Translations under genes and position numbers: made by a program | Origin: Lysinimonas soli | GTDB taxonomy: Bacteria; Actinomycetota; Actinomycetes; Actinomycetales; Microbacteriaceae | Direction of reading: 5' to 3' | NCBI RefSeq assembly: GCF_042655435.1 | Contig: NZ_JBHSMG010000001.1 | Coordinates: forward strand, 868,001 to 932,000 | DNA length: 64,000 nucleotides | Notes under the pieces: model-generated | What the model was told of the DNA's origin: nothing | What the model saw: only the letters and a program-made list of their open reading frames with translations | Databases searched by the model: none | In this document: positions 42,142 to 49,799 of the stretch, piece by piece | Layout: each line of letters opens with the position of its first letter | Position numbering within the stretch: position 1 is the stretch's first letter

Positions 42142-42642
42142 ATGACGGAACGACAGATCCGCCTCTTCGGCGACCCCGTCCTGCGGTCGGTGGCAGACCC
42201 GATCACGGTCGCCGACGGTGATGCCCGCACCAAAGCACTCGTCGAGGATCTCATCGACACCGTCGCGACGCCGGGGCGTGCCGGGGTCGCCGCGCCGCAG
42301 ATCGGCGTCGGGCTGCGGGCGTTCAGCTACAACGTCGACGGCGAGATCGGGTACGTGCTCAACCCGGTGCTCGAGGTGTCGGGCGACCCGGAACTGGTCG
42401 ACGAGGGCTGCTTGTCCGTTCCGGGCTTCTACTTCCCCCGGATGCGCTACCCCTTCGCACGCGTGACCGGAGTGGATGCCGCGGGCCGCCCCGTCGAGCT
42501 CAGCGGTGAGGGCCTGATGGCTCAGGCTCTGCAACACGAAACCGACCACCTCGACGGCAAGCTCTACATCGAGGGCCTCGAACCCGAGACCAAGCGTGAG
42601 GCGATGCGGGCGATCCGCTCGGCGGACTGGTTCCGCGCCTGA
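42142..42642 (+). CDS. def: Peptide deformylase
   Basis: This 166-residue metalloenzyme (EC 3.5.1.88) removes the formyl group from new proteins. All three motifs are intact: GRAGVAAPQIG (motif 1), VDEGCLSVPG (motif 2, metal Cys) and LQHETDHLDG (motif 3, two metal His and the catalytic Glu). The length is normal. It lies 4 bp after the MinD-like gene and converges with the RibD-C gene. A second def elsewhere in the genome is common in Actinobacteria; whether this is the main copy is not known. Confidence 0.96.
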   Translation: MTERQIRLFGDPVLRSVADPITVADGDARTKALVEDLIDTVATPGRAGVAAPQIGVGLRAFSYNVDGEIGYVLNPVLEVSGDPELVDEGCLSVPGFYFPRMRYPFARVTGVDAAGRPVELSGEGLMAQALQHETDHLDGKLYIEGLEPETKREAMRAIRSADWFRA

Positions 42643-42666
42643 CCCGCGCGCGGCGACCGCACGGGC

Positions 42667-43392
42667 TCAGCCTCGGCGTCGATAGCGCAGGAGCAGCTCG
42701 TCGCCGGAGCGCAGCACGTGGACCAGCTCCATGCTGCGAGACGCCGCCGACGGTCCGTGGGCGATGCGGACCGCATTCCCGGCCTCGAGCGTCGGCGAGA
42801 TGGTGAGGAAGAGATCGTCGACGAGATCCGCCTCGAGCATCGAGCCGAACAGCGAGGGCCCTCCCTCGCACAGCACGCGAGTGAGCCCGCGGTCGCGGAG
42901 GGCGGACAGGGCCAGGCCGAGATCGACCCGCTCCTCGCCGGCGACGACGAGATCCGCAGCGCGCGAGAACGCGTCTCGGCCGGGTGCGCTCGAACTCGTG
43001 ATCACGATCGGGCGCCGCGGAGCATCCGTGAAGAGGGACGACGCGGGATCGAGGTCGAGTCGTTCCGTCACCATTGCGAGAACCGGATGCTCGAACAGCC
43101 CGTTCTCGAGCCGCCACCGAGCGGAGGCGGGGGAGACCCGCATCGCTCCGTATCCTTCGACGCGCACCGTTCCTGCGCCGACGAGCACGACGTCGCAGCT
43201 GCGGCGCAGCAGTTCGAAGTGCCGTCGGTCGGCGTCGCTCGACAGTCCGCCGGATCGGGCGTCCCGCGTGGCGGCGCCGTCGATGCTCGACACGAAGTTG
43301 ACGTGAACCCCGGGGCCGAGCCCGGCGAGCACCTCCTCGTCGGAGAGGTCCTCGGCGGCGTCGGGCCAGAGGCGATCGATGCGGTCGCTCAT
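42667..43392 (-). CDS. RibD C-terminal domain reductase (pyrimidine/dihydrofolate reductase family)
   Basis: This 241-residue NADPH-type reductase belongs to the RibD_C/DHFR-like fold. It includes VHVNFVSSIDGAATRDARSGGLSSDADRRHFELLRRSCDVVLVGAGTVRVEGYG and later LRDRGLTRVLCEGGPSLFGSMLEADLVDDLFLTISP, the substrate- and cofactor-binding segments of the family. Relatives reduce the ribosyl pyrimidine of riboflavin synthesis, and some act on pterins. It lacks the deaminase domain of RibD. As the last gene of the folE-FAD-folP2-like operon, overlapping folP2 by 4 nt, it probably reduces a pterin or pyrimidine product of that pathway. The open frame upstream of ATG 43392 is antisense or shadow and is not used. 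Confidence 0.85.
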   Translation of the reverse strand: MSDRIDRLWPDAAEDLSDEEVLAGLGPGVHVNFVSSIDGAATRDARSGGLSSDADRRHFELLRRSCDVVLVGAGTVRVEGYGAMRVSPASARWRLENGLFEHPVLAMVTERLDLDPASSLFTDAPRRPIVITSSSAPGRDAFSRAADLVVAGEERVDLGLALSALRDRGLTRVLCEGGPSLFGSMLEADLVDDLFLTISPTLEAGNAVRIAHGPSAASRSMELVHVLRSGDELLLRYRRRG

Positions 43393-44267
43393 ACGTTGTG
43401 GGTCGGGTGCAGGTTGTGCACCTCGTACGCGGGCTCGCGGAAGCCCAGGATGGCCTCGGTCATGCGCACGGCGGCCACGGTCGCCGCGACATCGTGCATC
43501 CGCACGATGCGGGCACCCTTCAGGATGCAGACGACCATCGCGGCCAGCGAGCCCTCCAGCCGTTCGCCCTGCTCGCGGCCGATGGCCTCGCCGATGAAGT
43601 CCTTGTTCGAGACCGCGGCGAGGGTGGGAAGCCCGATCGCCGCCACCTCCTCGAATCGGCGGGTGAGCTCCAGCGAGTGCCGGGTGGTCTTGTTGAGGTC
43701 GTGACCCGGGTCGACGACGAGCCGCTCGAGAGGCACTCCGCCGGCGACGGCCCGCGAAACCCGGTCGGCGAGCAGCTCGATCACCTCCGTGACGACGTCG
43801 CCGTACACCGGTCTCGGCTTCTCGACGCGCGGCGGGTTCAAGCTGTGGGTGAGCACGAGCGTCGCCGAGGACGCCGCGATCACGTCGACCATCTGCGGAT
43901 CCCACAGGCCGCTCGTGTCGTTGACGACCGAGGCGCCGGCCGCGATCGCGTGCCGAGCGACCTCGGCCCGGTAGGTGTCGACCGAGACGACGACATCGGA
44001 TGCCGAGGCGATCCGCTCGACGACCGGCACCACCCGCTCGATCTCCTCGTCGACGCCGACCGCCGGCCCGCGTCCGAACGGGACCCCTCCGATGTCCACC
44101 CAATCGGCACCGTCGTCGGCGGCGCGCACGGCGGCGGCGACCGCCCGGTCGAGCGCGAAGGTCGCCCCCTTGTCGTAGAAGGAGTCCGGGGTGCGGTTGA
44201 CGACCGCCATCACCGCCACCTGACGGTCGAAGTCGAAGGTGCGGCGGCCGATGACGCGCGGCGTCAC
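43389..44267 (-). CDS. Dihydropteroate synthase homologue of the non-canonical FolP2 type
   Basis: This 292-residue TIM-barrel protein belongs to the DHPS/pterin-binding family. MAVVNRTPDSFYDKGATF corresponds to loop 1. Where canonical DHPS has G-G-E-S-T-R-P-G, this protein has DIGGVPFGRGPAVG; where S-R-K-S is expected it has SNKDFIGE; and DPGHDLNKTT replaces the usual DPG-x-G-F-x-K. These are the features of mycobacterial FolP2 (Rv1207 type), which has been reported to lack dihydropteroate synthase activity. It is the third gene of the operon and overlaps both neighbours by 4 nt. It probably binds a pterin but joins or modifies something other than p-aminobenzoate. Confidence 0.85.
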   Translation of the reverse strand: MTPRVIGRRTFDFDRQVAVMAVVNRTPDSFYDKGATFALDRAVAAAVRAADDGADWVDIGGVPFGRGPAVGVDEEIERVVPVVERIASASDVVVSVDTYRAEVARHAIAAGASVVNDTSGLWDPQMVDVIAASSATLVLTHSLNPPRVEKPRPVYGDVVTEVIELLADRVSRAVAGGVPLERLVVDPGHDLNKTTRHSLELTRRFEEVAAIGLPTLAAVSNKDFIGEAIGREQGERLEGSLAAMVVCILKGARIVRMHDVAATVAAVRMTEAILGFREPAYEVHNLHPTHNV

Positions 44268-45487
44268 AGGGCCGACAGCTCGACGGAGGGATCGGCGAGC
44301 GCCGTCGGGTCGACCAGCCTCTGCGAGCGGATGAGTTCGCGGATCGTGTCGTGTACGTCCCAGACGTTGACGTTCATGCCCGCCACCACCTTGCCCCTTG
44401 AGGTCCAGAATGCGATGAACTCGCGCGTCGTTCGATCACCACGCACGACCAGCTCGGCGTCGCGCGCGAGCGTCGGATACCCGGAGTACTCCATGCCGAG
44501 GTCGTACTGGTCAGTGTAGAAGTAGGGGATCTCGTCGAACACCGCCGACTGCCCGAGCATCGAGCGTGCGGCGATCTTGCCGGTTCCGATGGCGTTGGCC
44601 CAGTGCTCGTTGCGCATCCGCTGTCGGATGACGGGGTGGAATGCATTGGCGACGTCGCCGGCGACGTAGACGTCCGGCGCGCTCGACAGCAGGTGCTCAT
44701 CGGCGAGGACCCCGTTGTCGCATTCCAGTCCGGAGGCCGCGGCCAGCTGAATATTCGGAATCGCCCCGACTCCGACCACCACCAGCTCGGTGGGAACGAT
44801 CCGGTCGGTCAGGGCGATGCCCGTCACGACGCCGCCCTGCTCGGTGAAGCGCTCCACCTCTGCCGAAAGCACGAACTCGACCCCGTGGGACTCGTGCAGC
44901 TCGCGGAACATGGTCCCCATCTCGTCCCCGAGCGGCCCGGCGAGCGGGATCTGCTCCCGTCCGATCACGGTCACCCGGTTGCCGTAGCCGCGCGCGGCCG
45001 CGGCGACTTCGAGGCCGATCCAGCCGGCTCCGACGATGACCACCTGCCGGTCGCCGTGGGCGAACGCTGCCTTGAGCCCCTCCGAATCCTCCACCGTGCG
45101 CAGGGAATGGATGCCGGTGGCCGTCGCTCCGGGGGCGTCGACGCGGCGCGGGGAGGCGCCGGTGGCCATCAGGAGACGGTCATAGCCGAGGATGCGACCG
45201 TCGGCGAGGGTGACCGTGTGCGCCCCGTGATCCAGCGCGGCCGCGGTGGTGCCGGTCTCGATCTCGATGGCGTGGTCGGCATACCATTCCGTGGGATGGA
45301 TGACGATGCCGGCCCGGTCTCCGGCTCCGGTGAGGTACTCCTTCGAGAGCGGCGGACGCAGGTACGGGTGGTGCGCTTCCGCCGCGATCATCCGGATCGT
45401 TCCATCGAATCCCTGCTCACGCAGGGTCTCCGCCGCAGTCGCCGCGGCGAGGCCGCCTCCCACGAGGACGAATGTCGCCCGTGTCAC
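44264..45487 (-). CDS. FAD-dependent pyridine-nucleotide oxidoreductase (ferredoxin reductase-like)
   Basis: This 407-residue flavoprotein has two Rossmann folds: VLVGGGLAAATAAETLRE at the start for FAD and VVIVGAGWIGLEVAAAARGYG for NAD(P)H. VYVAGDVANAFHPV is the second FAD motif. EAHHPYLRPPLSKEYLTG matches ferredoxin/rubredoxin reductases of oxygenase systems (PYxRPPLSK). No ferredoxin gene is adjacent. GTG 45487 overlaps the folE stop (GTGA), and its own stop overlaps the folP2-like start. Within a pterin operon it may keep the product reduced or pass electrons to an unidentified partner. Confidence 0.9.
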   Translation of the reverse strand: MTRATFVLVGGGLAAATAAETLREQGFDGTIRMIAAEAHHPYLRPPLSKEYLTGAGDRAGIVIHPTEWYADHAIEIETGTTAAALDHGAHTVTLADGRILGYDRLLMATGASPRRVDAPGATATGIHSLRTVEDSEGLKAAFAHGDRQVVIVGAGWIGLEVAAAARGYGNRVTVIGREQIPLAGPLGDEMGTMFRELHESHGVEFVLSAEVERFTEQGGVVTGIALTDRIVPTELVVVGVGAIPNIQLAAASGLECDNGVLADEHLLSSAPDVYVAGDVANAFHPVIRQRMRNEHWANAIGTGKIAARSMLGQSAVFDEIPYFYTDQYDLGMEYSGYPTLARDAELVVRGDRTTREFIAFWTSRGKVVAGMNVNVWDVHDTIRELIRSQRLVDPTALADPSVELSAL

Positions 45488-46071
45488 GATGTGCCTGCCT
45501 CGAATTGAGCGCGCAGCGGACCGGCATCGGCCAGCACCCCGCGGAACGCGCTCGTCATCGTCCGTGTGGCAGGAGTGCCCACGCCGCGCAGGGACATGCA
45601 CAACTGCTCCGCCTCGATGACGACGCCGACTCCGCGCGGCTGCACCTGCGCCTGCATCCAGTCGGCGACGTTCACCGTGAGCCTCTCCTGCAGTTGCAGG
45701 TCTCTCGAGAAGTGTTCGACGATGCGCGGCATGGTCGACAACCCGACGATTCGAGCGCCGGGGACGTAGCCGATGTGCGCCACCCCGCGAAACGGCATCA
45801 TGTGGTGCTCGCAGAGCGAGTGGAACGGGATGTCGCGCACCAGTACGAGGCCCGAGTACTCGTCGTCGTTCGGGAAGGTGGTCAACGGCACATCCCGCGC
45901 CGTGAGCAGGTCGAGGAGGCTCTCGGCCACGCGCCGGGGGGTGTCCCTGAGCCGCTCGTCGGTGACGTCCTGCCCGACCGCGGTCAAGAGCGCCGACACG
46001 GCCCGCTCGGCGCGATCGAGACCGTCTGGCCGGACTCCGCCGACGGCGTGCAACTGGCCCATCGCGTCCAT
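45484..46071 (-). CDS. folE: GTP cyclohydrolase I
   Basis: This 195-residue enzyme (EC 3.5.4.16) converts GTP to dihydroneopterin triphosphate, the first step of folate and biopterin synthesis. Zinc ligands are present in PFHSLCEHHMMPF and EQLCMSLRGV. Catalytic-site segments include HIGYVPGARIVGLSTMPRIVEHFSRDLQLQERLT and the C-terminal ATRTMTSAFRG. The length is typical of the short bacterial form. AAGGAGCC sets ATG 46071, and a consensus-like promoter lies just upstream. It leads a four-gene operon in which every gene overlaps the next, unlike the usual actinobacterial folE-folP-folB-folK cluster next to ftsH. It may therefore be a second, specialised copy. Confidence 0.95.
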   Translation of the reverse strand: MDAMGQLHAVGGVRPDGLDRAERAVSALLTAVGQDVTDERLRDTPRRVAESLLDLLTARDVPLTTFPNDDEYSGLVLVRDIPFHSLCEHHMMPFRGVAHIGYVPGARIVGLSTMPRIVEHFSRDLQLQERLTVNVADWMQAQVQPRGVGVVIEAEQLCMSLRGVGTPATRTMTSAFRGVLADAGPLRAQFEAGTS

Positions 46072-46094
46072 CTCGGCTCCTTGCCTCGTCGTCG

Positions 46095-46123
46095 ACTGTA
46101 GATTCGTCCCGGGATAAAGTCAA
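46095..46123 (-). promoter_or_regulatory. Promoter of the folE operon
   Basis: On the minus strand TTGACT (plus 46118-46123) and TACAGT (plus 46095-46100) are separated by exactly 17 bp, the best consensus promoter I found in the window. The -35 lies in AT-rich sequence that includes AAAGT-CAAG-AAAGT (46116-46129), a possible regulator site shared with the divergent SufR-like gene. Confidence 0.7.
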
Positions 46124-46141
46124 GAAAGTGGATTTTAGAGA

Positions 46142-46147
46142 TAGAGT
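46142..46147 (+). promoter_or_regulatory. -10 box of the SufR-like gene, likely leaderless
   Basis: TAGAGT ends exactly 6 nt before ATG 46154 with no ribosome-binding site between. Confidence 0.6.
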
Positions 46148-46153
46148 GCCGAC

Positions 46154-46819
46154 ATGATCGAGTCATCTCGAGCGCAACGGCTGGCCGCTATCGCATCCAT
46201 CAGCGACCCGTCGCGACGGGCACTCTTCGAGTGGGTCGTGCGCAATCCCGCGCCTGTCGGCCGCGACGAGGTCGCCGAAGCCACGGGAATGGCGCGGACC
46301 ACGGTCGCCTTCCACCTGGACCGACTCGTCGAAGCCGGACTGCTGACGTCGCGGTTCCAGCGTCGCAACGGCAGGACGGGACCGGGGGCCGGGCGCCCGG
46401 CGAAGCTGTACACGCCGACCGCCGACGAGGTGGTCGTCGCGATCCCGGAGCGCCACTACGACGTCGTCGGCGAGCTGCTGGCCGCGGCGATCGAGGAGTC
46501 GGATCGGAGCGGTGCCCCGGCGCGCACGACGCTCGCGGCAGTCGCTCGCGAAACGGGACACCGGATGGGCGCCGCGTCGGCGTCGCTTCTGCCGGCACTC
46601 GAGAACGCGGGCTACGAACCGCGGGCAGCCGGGAACGGCCGCATCGTGTTGGAGAACTGCCCGTTTCACCGCCTGGCGGCCAACCACACGGCGCTGATCT
46701 GTCACGCCAACCTGTGCCTGCTGCAGGGCATGCTGGACGGAACCGCGGAGGGGGTCTTCGAGGTCGAGTTCGATCCCGGCGAAGGCCATTGCTGCGTCAC
46801 CGTCACCATGAACGGCTGA
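46154..46819 (+). CDS. SufR-like winged-helix regulator with Fe-S-type cysteines
   Basis: This 221-residue protein has an ArsR/DeoR-like winged helix (about 15-85), including EVAEATGMARTTVAFHLDRLVEAGLLTSRF. A C-terminal domain carries ENCPFHRLAANHTALICHANLCLLQG and a final EGHCCVTV. The cysteine spacing C-x13-C-x4-C and a late CC pair is the layout of SufR-type Fe-S-cluster-binding regulators. It should respond to Fe-S status, oxygen or nitric oxide. It is divergent from the folE operon, with both promoters in an 82-bp AT-rich gap, so it most likely controls that operon. No suf genes are in the window, so this is not evidently the suf repressor itself. Confidence 0.85.
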   Translation: MIESSRAQRLAAIASISDPSRRALFEWVVRNPAPVGRDEVAEATGMARTTVAFHLDRLVEAGLLTSRFQRRNGRTGPGAGRPAKLYTPTADEVVVAIPERHYDVVGELLAAAIEESDRSGAPARTTLAAVARETGHRMGAASASLLPALENAGYEPRAAGNGRIVLENCPFHRLAANHTALICHANLCLLQGMLDGTAEGVFEVEFDPGEGHCCVTVTMNG

Positions 46820-46853
46820 CCGCGCGACGACGATCGGGACCGACGGCGCCGCC

Positions 46854-48677
46854 TCAGTGCACCAGCGACTCGCCTCGCGTCGGTGCCGAGGAATACAGTC
46901 CCTCGATCACGTCGGCGAAGTCGTAGAGGATCGGCCCGCGCTTGATGCTCATCTTGGGCGTCAGGTGGCCGCTGTCCTCGGTGAACTCGGTCGGCAGGAT
47001 CACGAACTTGCGGATCGACTCGGCGCGGGAGACGCGCGAGTTCGCCAGGTCGACGGCGCGCTGGATCTCGGCGACGACCTTGGGGTTCACGCAGGCCTCA
47101 GCGAGCGTCATGTCCGCCGCCTCGCCGTTGTTGTGCAGCCAGACCGGCAACATCTCGGGGTCGAGGGTGACGAGTGCCGCGATGAACGGCTTCTGGTCGC
47201 CGACGACCACGACCTGGCCGACCAGGCTGTTGGCCCGGATCGGGTCCTCAAGCGCGGCGGGGGCGACGTTCTTGCCGCCGGCCGTCACGATGATCTCCTT
47301 CTTGCGACCCGTGACCGTGAGGTAGCCGTCCTCGTCGAGGGCGCCGACGTCGCCGGTGTGGAACCACTCACCCTGCATGACCTCCGCGGTCGCCTCGGGG
47401 TTGTTCCAGTATCCGGCGAAGACGTCGATGCCCTTCACGAGGATCTCGCCGTCGTCCGCGATCTTGATGCCGACTCCTGGAAGGGCGGGGCCGACCGTTC
47501 CGATCTTGAACTTGGAGACCAGGTTGACGGTGGCCGGTGCGGTCGTCTCGGTGAGCCCGTAACCCTCGAGGATCTTGACGCCGAGGCTGCGGAAGAAGTG
47601 CCCGAGCCGAGTACCGAGCGGTGCGGACCCCGACACCGCGAACTGGATGTTGCCCCCCATCGCGGCGCGCAGCTTGCTGTAGACCAGTCGGTCGAAGAGG
47701 GCGAACTTGAGCTTCAGGCCGGTGGGAACCTGGCCGGCGTCCAGGGCCATCGAGTGGTCGATCGCGACCTGCGCCGCCGTGCGGAAGATGCGGCCGCGCC
47801 CCCCGCTCTCGGCCTTCTGCTCCGCCGAGTTGTACACCTTCTCGAACACCCGGGGGACCGCGAGGAGGAAGGTCGGCTTGAAGCTGCCGAGGGCCGACAG
47901 CAGCTGCTTGGTGTCGGCCTGGTGTCCGACCTTGACCCCCGTATGCACGCCCAGGATCGAGATGAACCGCGCGAACACATGCGCCGTCGTGATGAAGAGG
48001 AGGGTCGATGATCCCGGCGCGACGACTTCGCCCATGGCGACGGCGGCGTTGCGGCTGAGCTCGACGAAGTTGGAGTGCGTGATGATGCACCCCTTCGGCC
48101 GGCCGGTCGAGCCCGAGGTGTAGATGATCGTCGCGAGATCGGATCCCTTCGCGGCGCTGCGGCGGGCCTCCACCTCGGCATCGCTGACGTTCACACCGCC
48201 GGCGACCAGCTTGTCGAGGTCGTCGAGACCCAACTGCCAGACCTTGTCGACCTGCGGCAGCTCACTGCGCACCTCGTCGAACTTGGCGAACTGCTCGGCG
48301 GTCTCGACGATCAGGGCGCGTGCGCCCGAGTCGCTGAGGTTGAACTGGATCTGCGCGGGGGCCGAGGTCTCGTAGACAGGAACGAGCACCGCGCCGGCGA
48401 ACCAGGTGGCGAAGTCGATCAGGGTCCACTCGTAGCGGGTCTTGCAGATGAAGCCGATCTTGTCGCCCGCCTGGATGCCCGCGGCGATCAAGCCCTTGGC
48501 CAGGGCCACCACCTGACGATGGAACTCGGCGGTCGAGATGTCGCTCCAGCCGCCGTCGGCGGTGGGGAGGGCGAACAGCGGGGCGTCGGGCGAGATCGCG
48601 AGGCGCCCCAGAAGCAGATCCGTCGTGTTCGCGTCGGGGTCTGCCTTGACGATTGCAGGGGTGAAGTATTCGTTCAC
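46854..48677 (-). CDS. Long-chain fatty-acid-CoA ligase (FadD15-like)
   Basis: This 607-residue AMP-forming acyl-CoA synthetase activates fatty acids with ATP and CoA. The P-loop-like motif IIYTSGSTGRPKG, GYGLTETTAPATVN, WFHTGDVGALDEDGYLTVTGRKKEIIVTAGGKNVAP and the late helical extension are all typical. The overall pattern follows the long-chain FadD15-type enzymes found at this position in mycobacteria (near pknL/aroG). GTG 48677 has GAAGGAGTTGCC upstream and TAGGCT as a possible -10. It converges with the SufR-like gene and is divergent from glucokinase. Confidence 0.94.
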   Translation of the reverse strand: MNEYFTPAIVKADPDANTTDLLLGRLAISPDAPLFALPTADGGWSDISTAEFHRQVVALAKGLIAAGIQAGDKIGFICKTRYEWTLIDFATWFAGAVLVPVYETSAPAQIQFNLSDSGARALIVETAEQFAKFDEVRSELPQVDKVWQLGLDDLDKLVAGGVNVSDAEVEARRSAAKGSDLATIIYTSGSTGRPKGCIITHSNFVELSRNAAVAMGEVVAPGSSTLLFITTAHVFARFISILGVHTGVKVGHQADTKQLLSALGSFKPTFLLAVPRVFEKVYNSAEQKAESGGRGRIFRTAAQVAIDHSMALDAGQVPTGLKLKFALFDRLVYSKLRAAMGGNIQFAVSGSAPLGTRLGHFFRSLGVKILEGYGLTETTAPATVNLVSKFKIGTVGPALPGVGIKIADDGEILVKGIDVFAGYWNNPEATAEVMQGEWFHTGDVGALDEDGYLTVTGRKKEIIVTAGGKNVAPAALEDPIRANSLVGQVVVVGDQKPFIAALVTLDPEMLPVWLHNNGEAADMTLAEACVNPKVVAEIQRAVDLANSRVSRAESIRKFVILPTEFTEDSGHLTPKMSIKRGPILYDFADVIEGLYSSAPTRGESLVH

Positions 48678-48796
48678 GGCAACTCCTTCGGTACCGGTGT
48701 GATTCGTTGGCCCCAGCCTAGGTTGTTCACTTGCGAGCCTACCCCGGGGTCAGGCGCGGGCGCCGACGGGCGAGGGCGACGGTAAAGTCGAGACCC

Positions 48797-49744
48797 GTGC
48801 ATGCCATCGGAATCGACATCGGCGGAACCAAGATCGCCGGCGCCCTGGTCAGCGAGACCGGCGAGATCGTGCGATCGGCGCGCACGCCGACACCGGCCGG
48901 CGATCCCGTCGCGATCGTCGAGAACGTCGTCGAGCTGATCCGCACCCTGAGCGACGGCGAAGACATCGTGGCGGCAGGCGTCGCCGCCGCCGGATTCGTC
49001 GACGTCACGCAGTCGATCGTCTACTACGCACCCAACATCAACTGGCGAAGCGAACCGTTCCGCGACCGCCTGGCCGAACTGCTGCCAGGGCTCGACATCA
49101 CGATCGACAACGACGCGAACGCGGCGGGGTGGGCCGAGTACCGCTTCGGCGCGGGCCGCGGCGCCACCGACATGACCATGCTGACGATCGGCACGGGGGT
49201 CGGCGGCGCGGTCATCGTCGACAGCAAGCTGCTACGCGGCGGCTTCGGTGCGGCGGGGGAGGTGGGTCACCTGCGGGTCGTGCCCGGCGGTCTTCCCTGC
49301 GGATGCGGGCAGCGCGGCTGCATCGAGCAGTACGGGTCCGGGCGCGCGCTGCTGCGCTTCGCCAACGAGATCGCGGATGCCGGCGGTATCGGTCTCTCGC
49401 TCGCCGACGCCCGCGCGACCTCCGGCCGTCTCGACGGCGACATCGTCGGCGCACTCATCGCGGATCACGATCCCGGCGCCCTTGCCGCGCTTCGCGAGCT
49501 CGGCTCCTGGCTCGGCCAGGCCTGCGCATCGCTCGGCGCGGTGCTCGACCCTCAGCGGTTCGTCTTCGGCGGCGGCGTCGCCGCGGCCGGCGAGCTGCTG
49601 CTCGAGCCGATCCGCGAGGCCTACCTCGCTCATCTGCCCGCTCGGGGCTTCCATCCGGAGCCGACTTTCGCGGTCGCCGAACTGGTGAACGACGCGGGCG
49701 TGGTCGGCGCCGCGGATCTCGCCCGGCTGCACGCCGCTCGCTAG
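48797..49744 (+). CDS. glcK: ROK family glucokinase
   Basis: This 315-residue sugar kinase phosphorylates glucose at C6. The ATP motif HAIGIDIGGTKIAGALV opens the protein. The substrate segment IDNDANAAGWAEYRFG and the ROK zinc motif PCGCGQRGCIEQYGSG are intact. GTG 48797 directly precedes the conserved motif. TAAAGT (48783-48788) ends 8 nt before it, so the message may be nearly leaderless. No DNA-binding domain is attached, so it is an enzyme and not a ROK repressor. A 12-bp word repeats across its stop codon (49739-49764). Confidence 0.93.
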   Translation: MHAIGIDIGGTKIAGALVSETGEIVRSARTPTPAGDPVAIVENVVELIRTLSDGEDIVAAGVAAAGFVDVTQSIVYYAPNINWRSEPFRDRLAELLPGLDITIDNDANAAGWAEYRFGAGRGATDMTMLTIGTGVGGAVIVDSKLLRGGFGAAGEVGHLRVVPGGLPCGCGQRGCIEQYGSGRALLRFANEIADAGGIGLSLADARATSGRLDGDIVGALIADHDPGALAALRELGSWLGQACASLGAVLDPQRFVFGGGVAAAGELLLEPIREAYLAHLPARGFHPEPTFAVAELVNDAGVVGAADLARLHAAR

Positions 49745-49764
49745 GGCTCCGTCGCTAGGGCTCC
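49739..49764. repeat. Tandem 14-bp duplication across the glcK stop codon
   Basis: CGCTAGGGCTCC occurs at 49739-49750 and 49753-49764, separated by GT. The first copy contains the glcK TAG stop. It looks like a recent slippage duplication. Confidence 0.6.
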
Positions 49765-49772
49765 ATGGTGGC

Positions 49773-49778
49773 TAGACT
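49773..49778 (+). promoter_or_regulatory. Candidate -10 of the acyltransferase gene
   Basis: TAGACT lies 21 bp upstream of GTG 49800 and the message would carry a GGGAGGTC ribosome-binding site. Confidence 0.45.
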
Positions 49779-49799
49779 CGGTATCCGCTGGGAGGTCTC

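Noticed and set aside
44103..46123. Longer frames for the RibD-C gene and the FAD reductase
   Set aside because: The extensions cover folP2-like and folE coding sequence in other frames. The ATGA/GTGA overlaps set the true starts.
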